A DNA stretch of 64,000 nt from Marinobacter mangrovi (GTDB taxonomy: Bacteria; Pseudomonadota; Gammaproteobacteria; Pseudomonadales; Oleiphilaceae). The notes below the pieces were generated by a model that did not search any database, had not been told where the DNA came from, and saw only the letters and a list, made by a program, of their open reading frames with translations. The translations under genes were made by a program, and so were the position numbers. Location: contig NZ_JAERVO010000007.1 of the NCBI RefSeq assembly GCF_016798325.1, positions 186,001 through 250,000 of the forward strand, given 5' to 3'. Below, in pieces: positions 54,604-63,642 of the stretch. The first letter of the stretch is position 1, and the number at the start of each line of letters is the position of its first letter.

Positions 54604-55580
54604 CCCTGAGACTGACTCCGCTGAAAATATTGGGTCGGGCCATATACCGCGCTCAACGCCGCTTTCTTTAGGCCGCCGACCAGATCGTGGTCCGGGAACA
54701 GGCGCCAGGCGCGGGTGGTGCGGTTCAGTTTGGCGAGCTGTTGCTGGCTTTGCTTGAGGTCCGCGGCCTGGGCTTCCTTCACCGCCTTGCGGTAGACGTG
54801 GTAGGCGTACCAGCCGAGTGCTTCGCGGAACCGGGCGTCCGGGTTGTCCCGGCGCACCAGGTGCAGGTCCAGGTAAATCCGGATCAGGCTGTCGATGCGG
54901 GCCTTGGCCTTCTTCGGATTGATGCCCTGGGTGATTGAGCCGGTCCGCTGCCGGTACAGGTACGGCTGCAGTTCCAGCGTCGTAAACCGGGTGGCCTCCT
55001 GCAGCAGCAACGGGGTGTGCAGCATGTCTTCGTGCAGCAGGTTGGGCTCGAAGCGCAGGCCGGACTGCTCCAGCAAGGCGCGGCGATAGATAAACGTCCA
55101 CGCGGTGGTGGCGATGTGGAAGGTTTTCACACCTTCGTGGAAAAACGCCGTGCCGGTAGTCAGGCCGGTATCCAGGGGCTGGTGCTCGCCGGGCAGGGGC
55201 TGGCCCTGCTCATCGATTTCCCGGAAGCCGACGTGGACGCAGTCCAGCGCCTGATGCTTGAGGGCGCTGACGACCGCTTCGATGGCGCCGGGCGCCAGCA
55301 GGTCATCACCGTCCACGAACCAGATGAAGTTGCCGGTGGCGTGTTCGAAACCGGTATTGCGGGCGGCCGAGAGACCGCCGTTGTTCTGGTGGATGACCAC
55401 CAACTGCTCTGGATATCTGGCCGCAAGCCCGTCGAGTTGGGCGCCGGTGTCATCGGTGGAACCGTCATCCACCGCAATCAGTTCGAAGCGGGCCTGCGTG
55501 TCCTGATTCAGGATCGACAGGACACAGTCCTCGACGTAGTCGGAAATATTGTAGGCTGCGACAACGATACTCAGGTCCAT
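54600..55580 (-). CDS. Family 2 glycosyltransferase
   Basis: A 326-residue GT-A inverting glycosyltransferase (GT2). N-terminal MDLSIVVAAYNISDYVEDCV, ELIAVDDGSTDDTGAQLDGL (about 34-53), GLSAARNTGFEHATGNFIWF and VDGDD (DXD-type metal site, about 89-93) are classic. The C-terminal half is helical and basic. The ATG at 55580 has AAGGA seven bases upstream, whereas a GTG at 55586 is too close to it. First gene of the minus arm; the 270-base gap upstream should hold its promoter. Confidence 0.9.
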   Translation of the reverse strand: MDLSIVVAAYNISDYVEDCVLSILNQDTQARFELIAVDDGSTDDTGAQLDGLAARYPEQLVVIHQNNGGLSAARNTGFEHATGNFIWFVDGDDLLAPGAIEAVVSALKHQALDCVHVGFREIDEQGQPLPGEHQPLDTGLTTGTAFFHEGVKTFHIATTAWTFIYRRALLEQSGLRFEPNLLHEDMLHTPLLLQEATRFTTLELQPYLYRQRTGSITQGINPKKAKARIDSLIRIYLDLHLVRRDNPDARFREALGWYAYHVYRKAVKEAQAADLKQSQQQLAKLNRTTRAWRLFPDHDLVGGLKKAALSAVYGPTQYFQRSQSQG

Positions 55581-55852
55581 AATCACATCCTTGCTCGGAA
55601 GCTTTCGTGAACGGACGACCCGACCGAGTAGCCGGACAGGAAGACGTTCTGGATTGTTCGATGCAATTGTCAGGCCGCGATATGACTACCTGACGACATG
55701 GGCTCAAGCTGTCACCCTGACGGACAACCTGGCAGGTAGCGGCCATAAAGAAGCGCACGGTTGCGCCAAATCGGGGCGCAGAAGCCGTTGTGCATGCCGG
55801 TTCAGTTCGACCGGACGGGGCTCAGTCTAAAACATTGTTGGTGGCGTTTGAG

Positions 55853-58123
55853 TTACATCGGGGCAAGGAGATGGTCATGTTCCGGGAACCACCAATCGGG
55901 CAATAACTTACGGGTGTCCGGGCGGGCAAGCCGGTCGTCGATCAGCCAGATGGTGCCCTGATCTTCCGGGGTGCGGATGACCCGGCCGGCCGCCTGGGTG
56001 ACCTTTTGCAGGCCGGGGTAGAGGTAGGTGTATTCGTAGCCCTGGCCAAACCTGGCATCCAGTCGCTGGCGCAGGATCTCGTGCCAGGGGTCGAACGGCG
56101 GCAGTCCGAGGGTGGCGACAAAGGCACCGATCAGTCGCCGGCCGGGCAGGTCGATGCCCTCGCCGAACGCCCCGCCCAAAACCGCAAAGCCTACGCCTTC
56201 GCCATCGCCGGTGAAACGATCGATAAAGGCCTGCCGTTCGTCCGTGGTCATGCCGCCGTGCTGGTGCCAGACGGGAATGTCCGGTGCCTGCTCGATCAGG
56301 GTCTCCAGCACCGCCCGCAGGTAGGCGAAGCTGCTGAAGTAGGCCAGGTAGTTGCCGGGTTGCTCGCGAAACTGCTCGGCGATCAGGGTGGCGATGGGCG
56401 TTCGTGAGGCCTCGCGATCCGGCCGCCGGGTGCTGATCCGGTCGGCAAAACGCACCTGCACCTGCTCGGCCCGGAACGGACTCTCCACCTTCTGCCAGAA
56501 GGTGTCGTCCGGCAGGCCCAGCAGGTCGCGGTGATAGACCCCCGGCGACAGGGTGGCTGAGAACAGCAGCGTGCTGTCGACGGTTTCGAAACGCGGCGCC
56601 AGGAAGTCCGCCGGGATCAGGTTCTGGATCGCCAGTTGCGCCTTGCCCCGCCCGTGATTCTGGTATTCGCACAGCGAGTGGTCGCCAAAGGCGTCCGCCA
56701 GGCGGGTGAACGCCAGGCAGTCGAACATCAGCTCCTGCAACGCCAGATCCGGCGGGTTGTCGGTCAGGTACTCGGTGATGGACGACACCAGACCGTTCAG
56801 ACTGGGCAGCAGCGCCTTGGGAATGGCTTCCAGGAAGGCGGGCCGGTCGCCGTCCGGATCCACCTCACGGGCTAGCGCCTGCCATTGTTTGGCCACCCGG
56901 TTCAGTGACGGTTTCAGCGGGGCGGGCGCCTGTTTTTTGACCTTCAGCAGCCGCGCCTGGTTGAGCGTGGCGGAATACATGCCCCGGGCCCGGTCCACCA
57001 GGTTGTGGGCCTCATCCACCAGCAGGCTGACGCGCCAGTCGTTCTGTTGGGTCAGGCCGTAGAGCAGGGCGTGCTGATCGAACAGGCGATTGACGTCCGC
57101 CACCACCACATCGCTCCAGCGCGCCATTTCCTGGGCCAGGAAATAGGGGCAGATGCCGTGGGCGGCGGCGATCTGGCGCAGCGCTTCGCGGGTCAGCGGG
57201 CCGTCCTGGTCGACGGCGGCCTGCCGGGCGGCCGGCAAACGGTCGAAGAAGCCAGCGGCCAATGGACAGGCTTCGCCGTGGCAGGCCTTGTCCGGATGTT
57301 CGCAGGCGTGATCCTTGGCGCTCAGTTCCAGCACCCGCAGCGGTAACGCGGTACTTTGGTGGTCGCTCAGGGCTTGTAGACCATCCAGCGCCAGCTGTTT
57401 ACCCGGGTTGCGGGTGGTGAGGTAGAACAGCCGATCCTGCCCGGTGCGGGGCAGGGCCATCAGCGCCGGATACAGGGTGCCGAGGGTTTTGCCGAGGCCG
57501 GTGGGCGCCTGCAGCATCAGGCTTTGCTGGCGGCAACTGTTGCGGTAGACGGTTTCGGCCAGAGCCCGCTGGCCTTTGCGGAAGTCGCTGAACGGAAATT
57601 GCAGTGTCTGCAGGGCGTTGTCCCGTTGCTGGCGATGAGCCGCCTCTTGTTGCGCCCACTGGCGATAGGCGTCGCACAGGGCCGTCAGTTCGTCCCACAG
57701 GGCCTCGGCGCTGGCACTCTCCCGCTCCACGGTTTCCCGGTCCCGGCCGATGTCGTAGTAGACCAGCGCCAGCTCCACGCTGTCGCGCCCGGTCTCGCGG
57801 CAGTGGAGGGCGCCGTAGGCCCGCAGTTGCGCCCGGTGCAGCGCCCGCTGGTCGGACGACAGGCGCGACAGGTCGCCCCGGTGGGTCTTGATCTCCTCGA
57901 TGCGGTTGGCCAGCGGATCGTAGCCGTCGGCCCGGCCGCTGAGCGTCAGGCCGGCGCACTCGCCTTTCAGCGACCGCTCGGGTTGATACTGCGGGCCCCG
58001 GCGGGATTGCACTTTGGCATGGCCGGCAATGCCGTCTTCCGCCGTGGGCGCCGGCGTGTAGCGATGGTCCAGATCGCCGCGCCGGGCGGCGAACTCGCAC
58101 AGGGTCCGCACCGCCACCCGCAT
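55853..58123 (-). CDS. Fe-S helicase (DinG/XPD-like) with N-terminal PD-(D/E)XK motif
   Basis: A 756-residue superfamily-2 DNA helicase. The N-terminus carries nuclease-like GRADG (63-67) and EEIKT (76-80) motifs (Asp66, Glu77, Lys79), as in Cas4/RecB-type PD-(D/E)XK nucleases. The helicase follows: Walker A APTGLGKT (206-213), four cysteines for an Fe-S cluster (C274, C281, C286, C325), DEAH box 370-373, and C-terminal motifs FSATLSPGVYH, GFAVLGGAFGEGIDLPG and QAAGRVIRTPEDQG. The start shares one base with the upstream nuclease stop (TGATG). Roles in DNA repair or replication-fork processing are expected. Confidence 0.9.
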   Translation of the reverse strand: MRVAVRTLCEFAARRGDLDHRYTPAPTAEDGIAGHAKVQSRRGPQYQPERSLKGECAGLTLSGRADGYDPLANRIEEIKTHRGDLSRLSSDQRALHRAQLRAYGALHCRETGRDSVELALVYYDIGRDRETVERESASAEALWDELTALCDAYRQWAQQEAAHRQQRDNALQTLQFPFSDFRKGQRALAETVYRNSCRQQSLMLQAPTGLGKTLGTLYPALMALPRTGQDRLFYLTTRNPGKQLALDGLQALSDHQSTALPLRVLELSAKDHACEHPDKACHGEACPLAAGFFDRLPAARQAAVDQDGPLTREALRQIAAAHGICPYFLAQEMARWSDVVVADVNRLFDQHALLYGLTQQNDWRVSLLVDEAHNLVDRARGMYSATLNQARLLKVKKQAPAPLKPSLNRVAKQWQALAREVDPDGDRPAFLEAIPKALLPSLNGLVSSITEYLTDNPPDLALQELMFDCLAFTRLADAFGDHSLCEYQNHGRGKAQLAIQNLIPADFLAPRFETVDSTLLFSATLSPGVYHRDLLGLPDDTFWQKVESPFRAEQVQVRFADRISTRRPDREASRTPIATLIAEQFREQPGNYLAYFSSFAYLRAVLETLIEQAPDIPVWHQHGGMTTDERQAFIDRFTGDGEGVGFAVLGGAFGEGIDLPGRRLIGAFVATLGLPPFDPWHEILRQRLDARFGQGYEYTYLYPGLQKVTQAAGRVIRTPEDQGTIWLIDDRLARPDTRKLLPDWWFPEHDHLLAPM

Positions 58124-59796
58124 CAGTCGGCCTCCTGCCAGCGCACGTAACAGACGGACACGGCGATGTCGTGGACCCGGCAGAATTCCAGCCAGCGGAT
58201 CTGGTGGTCCTGCAACCGGTCGCCCGGACCCTTCACCTCGATCAGGTCGTAGCGGGCCTGTTCGGGATGGAAGCGGATCAGGTCCGGCAGGCCGCTGCGA
58301 TGATCCCGCAGGTCCCGCAGCAGCCGATGGAAGATCAGCTTAAGATCCCCGGCAGGGATGCAGTGCAGGGCCAGTTCCAGCACCGGCTCACTCAGCGCCG
58401 GCCAGGCGACGAAGGCGGAGGTGATGCCGTGCTTTTCGCGCCAGGTCTGGCGGATCCGGTCCTTGTACTCGTCGCTGTCGAGGGCGGCCAGACACTCGTC
58501 GAACAGCGCTTGCCGGCGGCTGACGAAATCCTCCCGGTGCAGGTCCGCCGGCGCGATGTGGAACGGGTGAAAGAAGGCCCCCGGCAGCGGCGCAAACAGG
58601 GCCGGCCAGCAGAGCAGGCCGAACAGCCCGTTGATCAGGGTGTTCTCCACGTAGCAGACGGGTGTCCGCTCGCTGTCGAGATCCTGCAACACCGCCCACT
58701 CCACCGACGCGGCTGCGGGCTGGGGCAGTGTCAGATGCATTTCCGGGATCGACGGCCGTTTCGGACGTTCCGGAGGCGCCTGGTCCACCTTGCGGGCGAG
58801 GCGACGCATCAGCCGTTCCAGGCCCTGGGCCTCGCCGTCGCCGCGGGGTTCTGCCTGCGCCGACAGGGCAATGTCCCAGGCCTCCTGGTGTCGTCCCTGT
58901 CGTTCCAGCAGGCGTAAGTGGCGCAGCCGCGCTTCCCGGTGGCCGCTATCGGACCAGGCGGCCAGAGCCAACTCGGCGTCCCCCTGCCGGTCCGCCTGAC
59001 GCCCCAACTCCATCAAAAGCCGGCCGCGACGGCTTTCCAGCCAGGGGTTGCTGTCGTCCCGGACGGGGATGTCCGGCCAGATGTCCGCGGGTGATTCGCC
59101 GTCTTCCAGCCGATCCCGGCAGGCTTGCATCAACAGATACCGGTCCACCGCCTCCCGCTGCTGGAAGGCCCGGGAGTCCGGCGTGAACGGCACGGTCTCG
59201 TACTGGTGATGGCCCAGCTCCACCAGCACAAAGTCCGACCAGCTCTGGCGCAGGTTGCCGAAGAACATCAGGCGGATGCAGTCGAACAGGGCCATGTCGT
59301 GGAGGGCGACCAGGCGGTCGTCGGTGTCGGGCCACCAATCGGTGAACCGGCGTGGCGCCGGGGCCAGCTCCAGACAATAGGTGAGCATGGCCTTTTTGCT
59401 GGCGGCGCGGGGCAGGCCGCTGTCGGCGAGGATCGGCGCGAGGGCGTGGCGACATTCGGCCACCGTCAGCAGGCAGAACAGGTCGTCGATCGCCAGTTCC
59501 GGATCGTCTTCAGTCCAGCCGTCGGCGGCCAGTTCGTCCAGCGCGTCGCTCTCCGGAGCGCCCAGCTCCGGGTAATTGAGCTTGCTCAGGCGAAACAGCT
59601 CGCCGCTGCGCATCACCAGCCGGACCAGTAGCGCACGGGCGGCCTGCGACAGTGACTGCAGCCGATCCAGTCGGGTCCGCTCGTCGTAGGTCAGCAGGTC
59701 ACCGTGGTGGGTGGCGACCCAGTGGACGACGGTCTCGAAGTTGGCCAGGTAGTACAGCGGATCATCCAGTGATGCGGTGGTGATGCGACCGTTCAT
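58123..59796 (-). CDS. FAN1-like VRR-NUC domain nuclease
   Basis: A 557-residue protein with a C-terminal VRR-NUC nuclease domain and the overall layout of bacterial FAN1: N-terminal DNA-binding region (including RLVMRSGELFRLSKLNYPEL), helical TPR-like middle (about 235-335) and the nuclease at about 390-557. The catalytic triplet Asp505 (SGLPD), Glu520 and Lys522 (LIEVKG) has the same spacing as human FAN1 D960/E975/K977. FAN1 is a structure-specific 5'-flap nuclease that processes interstrand crosslinks. Directly coupled to the Fe-S helicase gene downstream. Confidence 0.92.
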   Translation of the reverse strand: MNGRITTASLDDPLYYLANFETVVHWVATHHGDLLTYDERTRLDRLQSLSQAARALLVRLVMRSGELFRLSKLNYPELGAPESDALDELAADGWTEDDPELAIDDLFCLLTVAECRHALAPILADSGLPRAASKKAMLTYCLELAPAPRRFTDWWPDTDDRLVALHDMALFDCIRLMFFGNLRQSWSDFVLVELGHHQYETVPFTPDSRAFQQREAVDRYLLMQACRDRLEDGESPADIWPDIPVRDDSNPWLESRRGRLLMELGRQADRQGDAELALAAWSDSGHREARLRHLRLLERQGRHQEAWDIALSAQAEPRGDGEAQGLERLMRRLARKVDQAPPERPKRPSIPEMHLTLPQPAAASVEWAVLQDLDSERTPVCYVENTLINGLFGLLCWPALFAPLPGAFFHPFHIAPADLHREDFVSRRQALFDECLAALDSDEYKDRIRQTWREKHGITSAFVAWPALSEPVLELALHCIPAGDLKLIFHRLLRDLRDHRSGLPDLIRFHPEQARYDLIEVKGPGDRLQDHQIRWLEFCRVHDIAVSVCYVRWQEAD

Positions 59797-59939
59797 GAGG
59801 CTCCGGCAGATGGGTTTCAGGCGGTCAGTCTAAAGCGAATGGGACACCAGCCCAAAGCTTTCCCGCGACTCGGGTAGAACGGATGGCCACAACGGCGACA
59901 GTCCTGTAGGGTGCGCGGCCCTTTAAAGTCCTTAACGAT

Positions 59940-61544
59940 GTGGATCCTATGCCTCCTGAATTGTCCCAAGAAGCTGTAAGCGAGGCTTCTTCCCCCCGTT
60001 CCACCCGATTGGGCGACCCGCTTGTGGCGGCCCTGACCATGACGTTCATTGTCCTTTTTGTGGCCTTGTCCTTGTTCGATGCGGACGCCATGACCAACTG
60101 GATCGGCGACGGGTTCGCCTGGACCGCCCGCACCATGGGCAGCTTTTTCCAGCTGCTGCTCCTGTTGACGTTCTTCATTGCCCTGGGCGTTGCGTTCACC
60201 CGCAGCGGCGAAGCCCGTATCGGCAACCTGGACAAGCCGGAAATCAGCACCTTCCGCTGGCTGTCGATGATTCTCTGTACTCTGCTGGCCGGCGGCGGCG
60301 TGTTCTTTGCCGCCGGTGAGCCGGTCTATCACTTTGTCGTCTCGCCGCCGGCGTTCGATGCCGCTGCGGCTACGCCGGAAGCGGTCGCGCCCGCCCTGGC
60401 GCAGGCCTTCATGCACTGGGGCTTCCTGGCCTGGGCGGTGCTGGGCTCGTTGACGGCGCTGGTCCTGGCCTACGCCCACTATTCCCTGGGCAAACCGCTC
60501 CAGCCCCGCACTCTGCTGTACCCGGTACTGGGTGAAAAAGTGGTCAGCGGCTGGCTGGGCAGCGTGGTGGACGCCGTCTGTGTCATCGCGGTCGTCGCCG
60601 GCACGGTCGGCCCCATCGGCTTCCTGGCCACCCAGATGAGCTTCGGCCTGCACGAACTGTTCGGCCTGCCCGATGGCTTTGGCACCCAACTGGTGATCCT
60701 GGCGATCCTGGCCGCGGTCTACATGACCTCCGCGCTGACCGGCCTGCACAAGGGCATCCAGCTGCTGAGCCGCTTCAACGTGGTACTGGCACTGGCCATC
60801 GCCGCCGTGATTGTCGTGTTCGGCCCGACGCTGTTCCTGGTCGACACCTACCTGCAGTCCATGGGCGAATACGTCACCTCGTTCTTTACCATGGCGACCC
60901 AGACGGCCCAGACCGCGCCGGCCTGGTGGATGAAGTGGTGGACCGTGTTCTTCTTCGCCTGGTTCATCGGTTACACGCCGCTGATGGCGATCTTCGTGGC
61001 GCGGATCTCCCGCGGCCGGACGGTGCGTGAAATGGTGCTGGCAGTGTCGGTGCTGGCGCCCATCGCGACCACGATCTGGTTCACTCTGCTGGGCGGCACC
61101 GGCATCTACCACCAGCTGGCGGGCACCTTCGACCTGACCGAAGCGCTCAACAACTTCCAGTTCGATGTCGCGACCCTGACCGTGGCGCAGGCCTTGCCCG
61201 GCGGATCATTCATGGCGGCGGCGATCCTGGTGCTGACGACGATCTTTGTGGCCACCACCGGCGACTCCATGAGCTACGCCATTGCCATGGTCGGCGCCGG
61301 GCACGATGAGCCAAGCCCGGGCTCGCGGGTGTTCTGGGGCGGTGCCATGTCGGTGATGGCGGCGCTGCTGCTGTACATGGGCGCCGGCCAGATCGGCGTG
61401 TTGCAGCAGTTCATCGTGCTGACGGCGATCCCGGTGTCGCTGGTGATCCTGCCGTCCCTGTGGACCGGTCCCCAGGCGGCTGCGGCGATGGCCCGGCAGC
61501 AGGGCCTCATCGGTGCGCCGGAGCCGGCGGCGAGTCGCTCTTAG
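59940..61544 (+). CDS. BCCT family transporter, atypical
   Basis: A 534-residue membrane protein of the betaine/carnitine/choline transporter family, with about 12 hydrophobic segments. The BCCT signature is recognisable: the TM4 block MHWGFLAW (158-165) and the TM8 block WWTVFFFAWFIGYTPLMAIF (333-352) before ARISRGRTVREM. But positions equivalent to BetP W371, W374 and W377 read Phe339, Phe342 and Tyr345, and BetP Y197 reads Leu168; the aromatic cage for trimethylammonium is thus altered. The glycine-rich Na+-site region is also changed (AGGGVFFAAGEP). Its substrate is probably not betaine; a homologue for another solute is likely. ATG at 59949 is an alternative start. Confidence 0.85.
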   Translation: MDPMPPELSQEAVSEASSPRSTRLGDPLVAALTMTFIVLFVALSLFDADAMTNWIGDGFAWTARTMGSFFQLLLLLTFFIALGVAFTRSGEARIGNLDKPEISTFRWLSMILCTLLAGGGVFFAAGEPVYHFVVSPPAFDAAAATPEAVAPALAQAFMHWGFLAWAVLGSLTALVLAYAHYSLGKPLQPRTLLYPVLGEKVVSGWLGSVVDAVCVIAVVAGTVGPIGFLATQMSFGLHELFGLPDGFGTQLVILAILAAVYMTSALTGLHKGIQLLSRFNVVLALAIAAVIVVFGPTLFLVDTYLQSMGEYVTSFFTMATQTAQTAPAWWMKWWTVFFFAWFIGYTPLMAIFVARISRGRTVREMVLAVSVLAPIATTIWFTLLGGTGIYHQLAGTFDLTEALNNFQFDVATLTVAQALPGGSFMAAAILVLTTIFVATTGDSMSYAIAMVGAGHDEPSPGSRVFWGGAMSVMAALLLYMGAGQIGVLQQFIVLTAIPVSLVILPSLWTGPQAAAAMARQQGLIGAPEPAASRS

Positions 61545-61558
61545 TCCGCAAGTGATGT

Positions 61559-61595
61559 TTCAATGGTCCGGGGAATCTCCCCCCGGACCCTTGAA
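61559..61595 (+). other. long hairpin after the BCCT gene
   Basis: TTCAA-T-GGTCCGGGG pairs with CCCCGGACC-C-TTGAA across a 7-base loop: 14 paired positions with one T/C mismatch. No T-run follows, so it may act as a Rho-independent pause or 3'-end stabiliser between the BCCT and GGCT genes. Confidence 0.6.
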
Positions 61596-61612
61596 CCGAC
61601 CCGGAGACATCG

Positions 61613-62008
61613 ATGCCCGACGAACCCACCCGCGCAAGAACCACCCGACTGCACCCGCACTGCGTGGCGGTCTACGGCACGCTCAAGCGGGGCGGCAGCA
61701 ATCACCGGTTCCTGCGGGGTGCCCGTTTCCTGGGTCGGACTCGATTAAACACCATTGCGCTGTACGATTTGGGTGCCTATCCGGGCGCCAAACTGGAGCC
61801 CTCGCGGGGCGTAGAGGTGGAACTCTTTGCGGTCACGGACGCCGGCCTGCGCCGGGTCGACTGGCTGGAGGAATACAACCCGCAAGATCCGGCCAGCGGC
61901 ACCTACGACCGGCGCTGGCTGGCCACGCCGCTTGGACCCGCCTGGGTGTACCTCTATAACCCCGGGGTCAAAGGCCGTCGGCGGATTGTGCAGGGTGGCT
62001 GGCGCTAA
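61613..62008 (+). CDS. Gamma-glutamylcyclotransferase-like (GGCT/YtfP) protein
   Basis: A 131-residue protein of the GGCT-like (AIG2/YtfP) fold. The substrate loop VAVYGTLKRGGSNHRFL (about 18-34) with the YGTL motif, and LYDLGAYPGAKLEPSRGVEV (about 50-69), are characteristic; a Glu of the VDWLEEYNP segment (about 81-89) is in the catalytic-acid position. Members remove or cyclise gamma-glutamyl groups; many, like YtfP, are uncharacterised. It lies 68 bases after the BCCT gene behind a hairpin and 3 bases from the convergent DUF805 gene. Confidence 0.87.
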   Translation: MPDEPTRARTTRLHPHCVAVYGTLKRGGSNHRFLRGARFLGRTRLNTIALYDLGAYPGAKLEPSRGVEVELFAVTDAGLRRVDWLEEYNPQDPASGTYDRRWLATPLGPAWVYLYNPGVKGRRRIVQGGWR

Positions 62009-62011
62009 CGC

Positions 62012-62353
62012 TCAGGGGCGTGCAGGTTCGGGCCCGAATGCGTTATCCCCTTCACCTTCCCGCGCAAACATCACCGCCAGAATAATCCAGCCGATCAGGA
62101 TCAGGAACATCAGCAACTGCCACCAGCCGGAGCGGCCGATGTCGTGCAGCCGGCGTGTGCCCAGGCTGAGGGTGGGGATGATCGTCACCACGCTGAACAG
62201 CAGCGACACTACGAAGGAACCCATCGCCAGATCGATCAGGTTGGCGGCAATCGAGAAGAGGAAATAGTAGAGGAAGAACATCCAGTACTGTCGGCGTGTG
62301 GCGCGACCGGTAAAGTCGCCATAGCGGCGGAAGCCGTCAATAAATTCTTCCAT
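62012..62353 (-). CDS. DUF805 family membrane protein
   Basis: A 113-residue protein of the DUF805 family. The hallmark RRYGDFTGRATRRQYWMFFLYY (residues 9-30) is present in order, then three more hydrophobic segments with TLSLGTRRLHDIGRSGWW (about 61-78). Short membrane proteins of this family have no established function. Divergent from none; it converges with the GGCT gene and precedes nothing on its own strand for 90 bases. Confidence 0.88.
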   Translation of the reverse strand: MEEFIDGFRRYGDFTGRATRRQYWMFFLYYFLFSIAANLIDLAMGSFVVSLLFSVVTIIPTLSLGTRRLHDIGRSGWWQLLMFLILIGWIILAVMFAREGEGDNAFGPEPARP

Positions 62354-62444
62354 CGTTAACCCCGGCAGTCGTGGTGTTCATGCGGATCGATTGTCGACCC
62401 TAACACGGGCCTGATGGCATGTCTGCGAGGCCAGCCAACCTGGG

Positions 62445-63419
62445 TCATTCACCGGACGGGACCGGCGCCAGCCGGCCGTCCCGGTCCAGCATGTAGGTCG
62501 CCAGATCCCGCGCCAGGTTGAGGTTGCCCGAGTAGAATCGACGGGCCTCCTGCTCGATTTCGTCGATCAGCGGTGCGGACGGGTGGTTGAACTGGTAACG
62601 GGAACTGAAATGCGTCAGCACCAGATTCGGCAGGCCGACCGCTTCGGCAAAGCGGGCCACCTGTTCCGCCGAGCTGTGCTGCGGCCAGGGGCCGACCCGG
62701 TCGGAGACTTCCTGGGTGTAGGTGGATTCGTGGACCAGAACCTGCGCCCCGCGGCAGGCGTCCGTCAGCAGCTCGGGCGTGTCGTTGTCGCCGCCCACCA
62801 CAATCCGGCGGGGCGACCGGTTGACCGTCACGTAGTCTGTGCTGCGCAGCACCCGGCCGTCGTCCAGCGTCACGTCCTGACCCCGTTGCAGCTCGCCCCA
62901 GGCGGGCCCGGCGGGTATGCCGTCCTCCTGAAGTTTCTCCGTCAGCAGATGCCGCTCCAGGTGTCGCTCGGTCACCTGATACGCCACCGTTGGCACGCGG
63001 TGGGACAGGGCGGCGGTTGTCACGTCGATGTGCTCGTCCTGCCAGTGGAACCCGTCCGCATGCACCTCAATAAACTCGATCTCGTAACCCAGGTTGGAGT
63101 CGGTCGCGCCCAGCGTGGTTTCCACGAAGGTGCGGATCGAAGGCGGCGCGATCAGCGGCAACGGCTCGGTCCGCCCGGCCATGGACGCACTGGCCAGCAG
63201 CCCCGGCAAACCAAAGGTGTGATCGCCGTGTACGTGGGTGATGAAAATCGCCCGCAGTTGGCTCAGCGTATGATGCGTCTTACGCAACTGATGCTGAGTG
63301 CCTTCGCCGCAATCGATCAGGTACCAGCCTTTCGGGCCGCCGTGCTGCAATGCCAGCCCGGTTACGTTGCGGTGGCGGGTGGGCGTGCCGGCGGAGGTGC
63401 CGAGAAAAGTCAGTTCCAT
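62445..63419 (-). CDS. rnz: Ribonuclease Z
   Basis: A 324-residue metallo-beta-lactamase-fold endonuclease that processes tRNA 3' ends. Zinc-binding motif FITHVHGDHTFGLPGLLASA (about 59-78, HxHxDH), C-terminal motifs VVGGDNDTPELLTDACRGA (about 207-225), LVHESTY (about 228-234) and VLTHFSSRY (about 267-275). The N-terminal MELTFLGTSAGTPTRHRNVT is the RNase Z signature, fixing the start at 63419. Short form (RNase ZS), about 310 residues in most bacteria. It is divergent from the response regulator gene at 63643. Confidence 0.94.
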   Translation of the reverse strand: MELTFLGTSAGTPTRHRNVTGLALQHGGPKGWYLIDCGEGTQHQLRKTHHTLSQLRAIFITHVHGDHTFGLPGLLASASMAGRTEPLPLIAPPSIRTFVETTLGATDSNLGYEIEFIEVHADGFHWQDEHIDVTTAALSHRVPTVAYQVTERHLERHLLTEKLQEDGIPAGPAWGELQRGQDVTLDDGRVLRSTDYVTVNRSPRRIVVGGDNDTPELLTDACRGAQVLVHESTYTQEVSDRVGPWPQHSSAEQVARFAEAVGLPNLVLTHFSSRYQFNHPSAPLIDEIEQEARRFYSGNLNLARDLATYMLDRDGRLAPVPSGE

Positions 63420-63642
63420 CGCTGCTCCGGTTCGTCTCTCGATTTTCCAGGGCGACCTGGTGCCCAGGGCTTCTTAGGTCGGTCAACGGCGTCAGACGCA
63501 TTGCATCAGCGTTCCTCGCCCACGTAAAGCGGGCGATCAAACGCAATCGTGTGTTGCGGCGACCCGCCAATGATAGTGAAATGATCCGTTAAAGCACGCG
63601 CGTAGAAGCGGCCAGCATAACAATAAGAGGTTGAAGTGGACG

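Noticed and set aside
55853-59796. Phage-defence interpretation of the nuclease/helicase pair
   Set aside because: The nuclease keeps the FAN1 repair signature and there is no neighbouring defence, mobile or restriction gene; repair is the simpler reading.
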